Positions 59,187-64,000 of a stretch of 64,000 nucleotides of DNA are shown piece by piece (positions within the stretch are counted from its first letter, which is position 1; each line of letters opens with the position of its first letter). The notes below the pieces were generated by a model. It saw nothing but the letters and a program-made list of their open reading frames with translations, searched no databases and had not been told where the DNA came from. Position numbers and translations under genes: made by a program. The stretch is from Mucilaginibacter flavidus (GTDB taxonomy: Bacteria; Bacteroidota; Bacteroidia; Sphingobacteriales; Sphingobacteriaceae): the NCBI RefSeq assembly GCF_024055575.1, contig NZ_JAMXOE010000024.1, forward strand, positions 1 to 64,000, in the 5' to 3' direction.

Positions 59187-62100
59187 ATGAGATTCTTCCG
59201 CTATTTTTTCTTTTGCTGTTTACCCGCTTTATTCTTTTCATGCAAACAGCACAATGTTTTATTCGAAAAAATACCTTCGTCTGTATCGGGAGTAACTTTT
59301 GCAAATACCATTGTTGAAAACGATACCATTAACCCTTTAGATAAGCTTAATATTTATAACGGTGGCGGCGTTGGCATTGGCGATTTTAATAACGACGGGC
59401 TGCAGGATATCTATTTTGTAGGAAATGCGGTATCAAATAAACTTTACCTCAACAAAGGGAACATGAAGTTTGATGATGTTACCGCCCAGGCAGGTGTTCA
59501 AGGTTCAAATGGCTGGGGCAGGGGCGTAGCTGTAGTTGATATAAACAACGACGGTTTAATGGATATTTATGTTTGTTATACCCTGCTAAATGATTCGTTA
59601 AAGCGGCGTAACCTGCTTTACGTAAACCAGGGCATTGATAAAAACGGTGTACCTCATTTTAAAGAGATGGGGAAAGAATACGGACTTGATATAAACGTAC
59701 ACTCAACCATGGCGTCGTTTTTTGATTACGATAATGATGGTGATCTTGATATGTACCTGACCGTTAACGAAGCGGCCCCCAATGAAAATACAAGTAGTTT
59801 CAGGCCGATAGCGAAGGATGGTTCACGAAGGAGTACCGGCAGGCTGTACCGTAATGATTGGGATCCTGTTTTAAAACACGCTGTTTATCACGATGTTTCA
59901 AAACAGGCCAATATTTTAATAGAAGGATACGGGCACGCAGCCAGTATTGTTGATATTAACCGCGATGGCTGGAAAGATATTTATGTTACCAATGATTTTT
60001 TAAGCAACAATATTTTATATATTAATAACCACGACGGTACGTTTACCGACAAATCAAAACAGTATTTTAAACACACGGCCAACAGCGCAATGGGTCAGGA
60101 TATTGAGGATATAAATAACGATGGACTAGCCGATGTTTTTGAGCTTGACATGAGTCCTGAAGACAATTACCGGCGCAAAATGTTTATGGGTTCAAATACC
60201 TACCAGTTGTATCAAAATTTTGATTATTATGGTTACCAGTTTCAATATAACCGTAATACATTGCAGGTAAACCAAGGGCCGCGGCCGGGACAAAATGACT
60301 CGATAGGCGATCCCGCTTTTAGTGAAACTTCTTTTTTAAGCGGTACCGCCCAAACCGATTGGAGCTGGTGCCCTTTGATTACAGATTTTGATAACGACGG
60401 TTTCAGGGATATTGTCATTACAAACGGCTATCCCCGTGATGTTACGGACCACGATTTTACCACGTTTAGGGCTGAGGCGTATCTGATTGCCAGCAAAAAA
60501 CAAATTCTCGACCAGATTCCGATTGTTAAAATTCCAAACTATGCATTTAAGAATGGCGGCAAGCTCGAGTTCACCGATGTTACAAAGAATTGGGGTTTAA
60601 CACAACCCTCGTTTTCAAACGGAGCGGTATACGCGGATTTGGATAATGACGGCGACATGGATATGGTAATCAATAATATCGATGACGAAGCCTTCATCTA
60701 CAAGAATACCTCGCGCGAAAAGGATAAAGCAGACAGCCATTATTTGCAAATAAAGTTTAAAGGCGGCCCCCAAAACATAAACGGCATAGGCGCCTGGGCT
60801 GATATTTACTACGAACACGGCAAGCACCAGGTATATGAAAATACTCCTTACAGGGGCTATCTTTCTACTATACAAAATATTGCACATTTTGGACTTGGAC
60901 GCGATTCTGTTATCGACTCGGTGGTAATAAGGTGGCAAAACAATAAAAAGCAAACAATTTCCAACGTTAAGACGGACGAGGTACTGAAAGTAGATATTAC
61001 CAACGCCCGCGATAATTATTCGTTTAGTCATCAGGAAAAGAACGATGGCTCATTATTCCGCGAAGTAACTAAGTCGGTTGGTGTTAACTATAAACACGCG
61101 GAAGAAGATTTGGCCGATTTTAACATACAAAAACTTATTCCTCATAAATTGTCCCAATATACGCCAGCGGTGGCTGTTGGCGATGTTGACGGTAATGGTT
61201 TTGATGATATGGTTGTTGGCGGAACATCCAAATTTCCGGCTCAATTATTATTGCAGCAGGCAAGCGGGCAATTTATACAGCGGCCACTTCTACCATCCGG
61301 GCAAAAGGCACCAGAACAGCAATTTAAGGACGAGGGATTATTGTTGTTTGATGCCAATGGCGATGGAAAGCTTGATTTATACGTGGCCAGCGGCGGTTAC
61401 GAAAAGACGCCAAATTCGCCATTTTACCAGGACCGGATTTACTTGAACGATGGGAAAGGTAACTTTACGCTGCAACAGGACGCCCTGCCCCAAAATTTCA
61501 CCAGTAAGCTTTGCGTAAAGGCAATTGATTACAATAAAGACGGAAAGCTGGATTTGTTTGTATCGGGCCGCGTGGAACCATGGAGTTACCCGAAACCTGT
61601 TTCGAGTATGATATTACGTAATGACAGTAAAGACGGGCACCTTAAATTTACAGATGTTACTGCTTCTGTTGCTAAGGATCTTAAAAATATAGGTATGGTG
61701 TGCGATGCCACATTTAGTGATTTTGATAACGATGGTTGGCCTGATTTGATACTTACGGGCGAATGGATGCCGATTACGTTCCTGAAAAATGACCACGGCA
61801 CATTCAAAAATGTTACGGACAATACAGGTATCGCTGATAAGTTGGGCTGGTGGAACTCTATTACAGCCGGTGATTTTAATCACGATGGTAAGGTAGATTA
61901 TATAGTTGGCAACACAGGCCTAAATACTTTTTACAAGGCAACCGATAATTACCCGGTTTATATTACAGCCAAGGACTTCGATAACAATGGCAGTTATGAT
62001 GCATTTCCATCGGTTTTTTTGAAGGATCAGGACGGAGAAATGAAGGAATTCCCAGCCCAAACGCGTGATGATGCAGTGAAACAGATGATTAGTATGCGGG

Positions 62101-62768
62101 TAAAATTCCAAAATTATAAGTCGTTTGCTACCGCTACGTTTGACTCGGTAATTACACCGGAAATGCGTAAAGGCGCCGTAAGATTAAAAGCCAATATTTT
62201 GCAATCGTGCTATTTGCAGAACCAGGGCAACGGTAAATTTACCATAGTGCCTTTGCCGATAGAGGCACAAATATCGCAGCTTAACGGTATGGTTGTTGAC
62301 GACTTTGACGGTGACGGAAACCTTGATGTGGCCATCAGCGGTAACGATTTTGGCACCGAAGTCTCTACCGGCAGGTACGATGCTTTTAACGGCTTAATAC
62401 TTAAAGGTGATGGAAAAGGACACTTTAAGCCCTTAACCCTGCAACAAGGCGGTGTTTACATTCCGGGTGACGGGAAAGCACTTGTAAAATTAAGGGGTGC
62501 CAAAGGCAACTATTTACTCGCGGCCACGCAAAACCGCGACGTGATGAAAATATTCGAGTTAAAAAGGCCGGTTAAAACCGTTCAACTCAATCCACTGGAC
62601 GTGTTTGCTACTATTAAGTATAAAAATGGCCAAACCGGGAAACAGGAATTTTATAATGGTACATCTTTTCTGTCGCAGTCGGGCAGGTTTTTTAATATTG
62701 ATAAAACAATGGAAACAGTTACCATAACGGATAGTTATGGCCACTTACGGAATATCCCCCTTAATTAA
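59187..62768 (+). CDS. FG-GAP/VCBS-repeat lipoprotein with ASPIC/UnbV domain
   Basis: A 1193-residue lipoprotein (lipobox LFFSC near residue 19). It carries many FG-GAP/VCBS propeller repeats with calcium-binding DxDxDGxxD loops (GDFNNDGLQDIYF, VDINNDGLMDIYV, ADLDNDGDMDMVI, DFDNDGWPDLIL, DDFDGDGNLDVAI) in two propellers (about 40-460 and 640-1130), separated by an ASPIC/UnbV domain (about 510-610, GIGAWADIYYEHGKHQVYENTPYRGYLST). Such proteins accompany SusC/SusD in many Bacteroidota and sit at the outer surface; their ligand is unknown. Its TAA stop overlaps the ATG of the next gene (TAATG), so the two are coupled. Confidence 0.9.
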   Translation: MRFFRYFFFCCLPALFFSCKQHNVLFEKIPSSVSGVTFANTIVENDTINPLDKLNIYNGGGVGIGDFNNDGLQDIYFVGNAVSNKLYLNKGNMKFDDVTAQAGVQGSNGWGRGVAVVDINNDGLMDIYVCYTLLNDSLKRRNLLYVNQGIDKNGVPHFKEMGKEYGLDINVHSTMASFFDYDNDGDLDMYLTVNEAAPNENTSSFRPIAKDGSRRSTGRLYRNDWDPVLKHAVYHDVSKQANILIEGYGHAASIVDINRDGWKDIYVTNDFLSNNILYINNHDGTFTDKSKQYFKHTANSAMGQDIEDINNDGLADVFELDMSPEDNYRRKMFMGSNTYQLYQNFDYYGYQFQYNRNTLQVNQGPRPGQNDSIGDPAFSETSFLSGTAQTDWSWCPLITDFDNDGFRDIVITNGYPRDVTDHDFTTFRAEAYLIASKKQILDQIPIVKIPNYAFKNGGKLEFTDVTKNWGLTQPSFSNGAVYADLDNDGDMDMVINNIDDEAFIYKNTSREKDKADSHYLQIKFKGGPQNINGIGAWADIYYEHGKHQVYENTPYRGYLSTIQNIAHFGLGRDSVIDSVVIRWQNNKKQTISNVKTDEVLKVDITNARDNYSFSHQEKNDGSLFREVTKSVGVNYKHAEEDLADFNIQKLIPHKLSQYTPAVAVGDVDGNGFDDMVVGGTSKFPAQLLLQQASGQFIQRPLLPSGQKAPEQQFKDEGLLLFDANGDGKLDLYVASGGYEKTPNSPFYQDRIYLNDGKGNFTLQQDALPQNFTSKLCVKAIDYNKDGKLDLFVSGRVEPWSYPKPVSSMILRNDSKDGHLKFTDVTASVAKDLKNIGMVCDATFSDFDNDGWPDLILTGEWMPITFLKNDHGTFKNVTDNTGIADKLGWWNSITAGDFNHDGKVDYIVGNTGLNTFYKATDNYPVYITAKDFDNNGSYDAFPSVFLKDQDGEMKEFPAQTRDDAVKQMISMRVKFQNYKSFATATFDSVITPEMRKGAVRLKANILQSCYLQNQGNGKFTIVPLPIEAQISQLNGMVVDDFDGDGNLDVAISGNDFGTEVSTGRYDAFNGLILKGDGKGHFKPLTLQQGGVYIPGDGKALVKLRGAKGNYLLAATQNRDVMKIFELKRPVKTVQLNPLDVFATIKYKNGQTGKQEFYNGTSFLSQSGRFFNIDKTMETVTITDSYGHLRNIPLN

Positions 62769-64000
62769 TGCTTTTTATGAGACACTTTAAAATATTAGCC
62801 GTTTTAATTGGCGTTTTGTTTGCCGCAAGTTGTAAGCAGCAACAAAAAACCGCTATGTTGAGTGACGCCGATGTGCTGCACAACAACGAAGATCAGCTTA
62901 CCCAGGTAATTATTTACGACGTATTTACCCCGCCGGTAGCTGCCCGTATATACGGCTACACTGCTCTTGCATCGTACGAGGCTATGCGTTATGCCAGCCC
63001 GAAATATAACTCAATAATTACGCAGCTTAAAGGTTTTGGTAAGCCCCCAGAGCCGCAAAAAGGCAAACAATATAACTTTGCCCTTGCTGCAACCAAAGCA
63101 TTTTTTACTGTAGCGCATAAAATTACCTTTTCGGTTGATACCCTTAAGAAGTACGAAGACAAGGTGTATGCCATGTACAAGGAAAACCTGGATGATTCAA
63201 CTTACGCACGGTCTGTTGATTTTGGTGAGAAAATAGGAAAGTTGGTATTAAAAAGGTCGGCGGCTGACGGCTATCCGCAAAGCCGGGGCAAACCCAAGTA
63301 CCTGGGCGAAAATAGTCCTGCCAAATGGCGCCCCACTCCTCCGGATTATATGGACGGTGTGGAATTTTGTTGGGGAACTATCCATTCGTTTGCAATTGAT
63401 ACATCAACCTTGTTTTCGCCTCCGCCACCTCCGCCTTACAGCGAAGACAAAAACAGCGCCTTTGTAAAACAGTACACTGATGTTTATAATACCAACAAAA
63501 ACCTCACCAAGGAGCAAATTGAAGTAGCAAAATTTTGGGATGATAACCCGTTTGTTATACAGCACAATGGCCACCTGATGTTTGCCGACAAAAAGATTAC
63601 GCCGGGGGGGCACTGGATAGGGATAACCACAATTGCCTGTAAAAAAACACATGCCGACGGGGTTAAAACCGCGCTGGCGTATGCGCTTACCTCAATTGCC
63701 CTGTACGATTCATTTATTTGCTGCTGGGAAGTGAAATATAAATACAGTTATGCTCGTCCGGTTACCAATATCAACGAGAAAATAGATCACAACTGGCTGC
63801 CTTTACTGCAAACCCCGCCGTTCCCTGAGTATACCGCGGGTCACTCAACCATAAGCGCAGCTTCGGCAGTAATGCTTACGCATCTTTTTGGCGACAACTT
63901 CGAATTTCAGGATACCAGCGATATCAAATACATAGGTATGCAGCGTCATTTCAAATCATTTTCGCTTGCGGCCGAAGAAACAGCGCTTAGTCGTTATTAC
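62768..64000 (+). CDS. Vanadium-haloperoxidase/PAP2-type lipoprotein (cut by window end)
   Basis: The frame runs from ATG 62768 (or ATG 62777) to the window end, 411 codons without stop. A lipoprotein signal ends at FAASC. The C-terminal part has the PAP2/vanadium-haloperoxidase motifs KYKYSYARPVTNI (KxxxxxxRP) and FPEYTAGHSTISAASA (the PSGH-like motif, with catalytic His), and EETALSRYY begins the third motif at the border. These enzymes are acid phosphatases or haloperoxidases sharing one active site. The start overlaps the stop of the FG-GAP gene by one base. The missing end should contain the last His. Confidence 0.88.
   Translation, partial: MLFMRHFKILAVLIGVLFAASCKQQQKTAMLSDADVLHNNEDQLTQVIIYDVFTPPVAARIYGYTALASYEAMRYASPKYNSIITQLKGFGKPPEPQKGKQYNFALAATKAFFTVAHKITFSVDTLKKYEDKVYAMYKENLDDSTYARSVDFGEKIGKLVLKRSAADGYPQSRGKPKYLGENSPAKWRPTPPDYMDGVEFCWGTIHSFAIDTSTLFSPPPPPPYSEDKNSAFVKQYTDVYNTNKNLTKEQIEVAKFWDDNPFVIQHNGHLMFADKKITPGGHWIGITTIACKKTHADGVKTALAYALTSIALYDSFICCWEVKYKYSYARPVTNINEKIDHNWLPLLQTPPFPEYTAGHSTISAASAVMLTHLFGDNFEFQDTSDIKYIGMQRHFKSFSLAAEETALSRYY

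Overview
The window looks like chromosomal DNA of a Bacteroidota bacterium, most likely family Sphingobacteriaceae (Mucilaginibacter/Pedobacter-like; the genus is inference). The support is a SusC/SusD pair, a type IX secretion cargo with a CHU_C-type C-terminal domain, a periplasmic-propeller hybrid histidine kinase, outer-membrane beta-barrels tied to an ECF sigma factor, near absence of Shine-Dalgarno sequences, and TTTG-N18-20-TAnnTTTG promoters. I saw no rRNA, tRNA, CRISPR array, transposase or phage gene.

Layout. 1-4.5 kb: a palindromic repeat, then a 1406-residue hybrid sensor kinase on the minus strand. 4.5-5.1 kb: an intergenic region with a candidate 80-nt small RNA (promoter, hairpin, terminator). 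5-8.7 kb: small membrane proteins, an AI-2E-family transporter, a DoxX-like protein, and a small gene whose start codon sits inside a 12-bp inverted repeat. 8.8-18 kb: a macroglobulin/plug surface protein, an ABC-2 exporter pair, DUF4342, a frameshifted monooxygenase-like gene, a BNR-propeller protein, fmt and a NamZ-type muramidase. 18-25.8 kb: a LolCE-like permease, an ECF sigma / anti-sigma-like / barrel operon, mazG, an endonuclease V homologue and an ankyrin protein. 25.9-32.3 kb: mnmD, a persulfide-dioxygenase-like/rhodanese fusion, ssb, a PAS-GAF-HisKA protein without ATPase domain, and an SDR. 32.4-40.2 kb: a RelE-type toxin-antitoxin pair, an aromatic amino acid hydroxylase, a flippase-like protein, SDR, DUF1003, an orphan ABC ATPase, and an EamA exporter with its Lrp-type regulator. 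40.6-50.6 kb: carboxylesterase, membrane phosphoesterase, T9SS cargo, rhomboid protease, M1 peptidase and a Nudix-type regulator.

50.8-64 kb looks like a nutrient-acquisition block: a GH3 glycosidase divergent from the Nudix/winged-helix regulator, a long AT-rich leader, susC, susD, a terminator, a large FG-GAP/VCBS/ASPIC-UnbV lipoprotein, and a translationally coupled vanadium-haloperoxidase/PAP2-type lipoprotein that runs off the window. SusC/SusD would import a ligand; the beta-propeller and phosphatase-like lipoproteins would act on it at the surface or in the periplasm. The substrate cannot be read from the sequence.

A second theme is the intergenic DNA. At least ten different word-like repeats (14-40 bp, mostly inverted or self-complementary) lie between genes, often at convergent 3' ends, and some run into coding sequence. 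Several predicted starts were corrected: fmt, mazG, ssb, rhomboid, NamZ-like, flippase, zinc-ribbon protein and others start at internal ATGs, while the Lrp-type regulator must start upstream of its first ATG, probably at an ATT codon.
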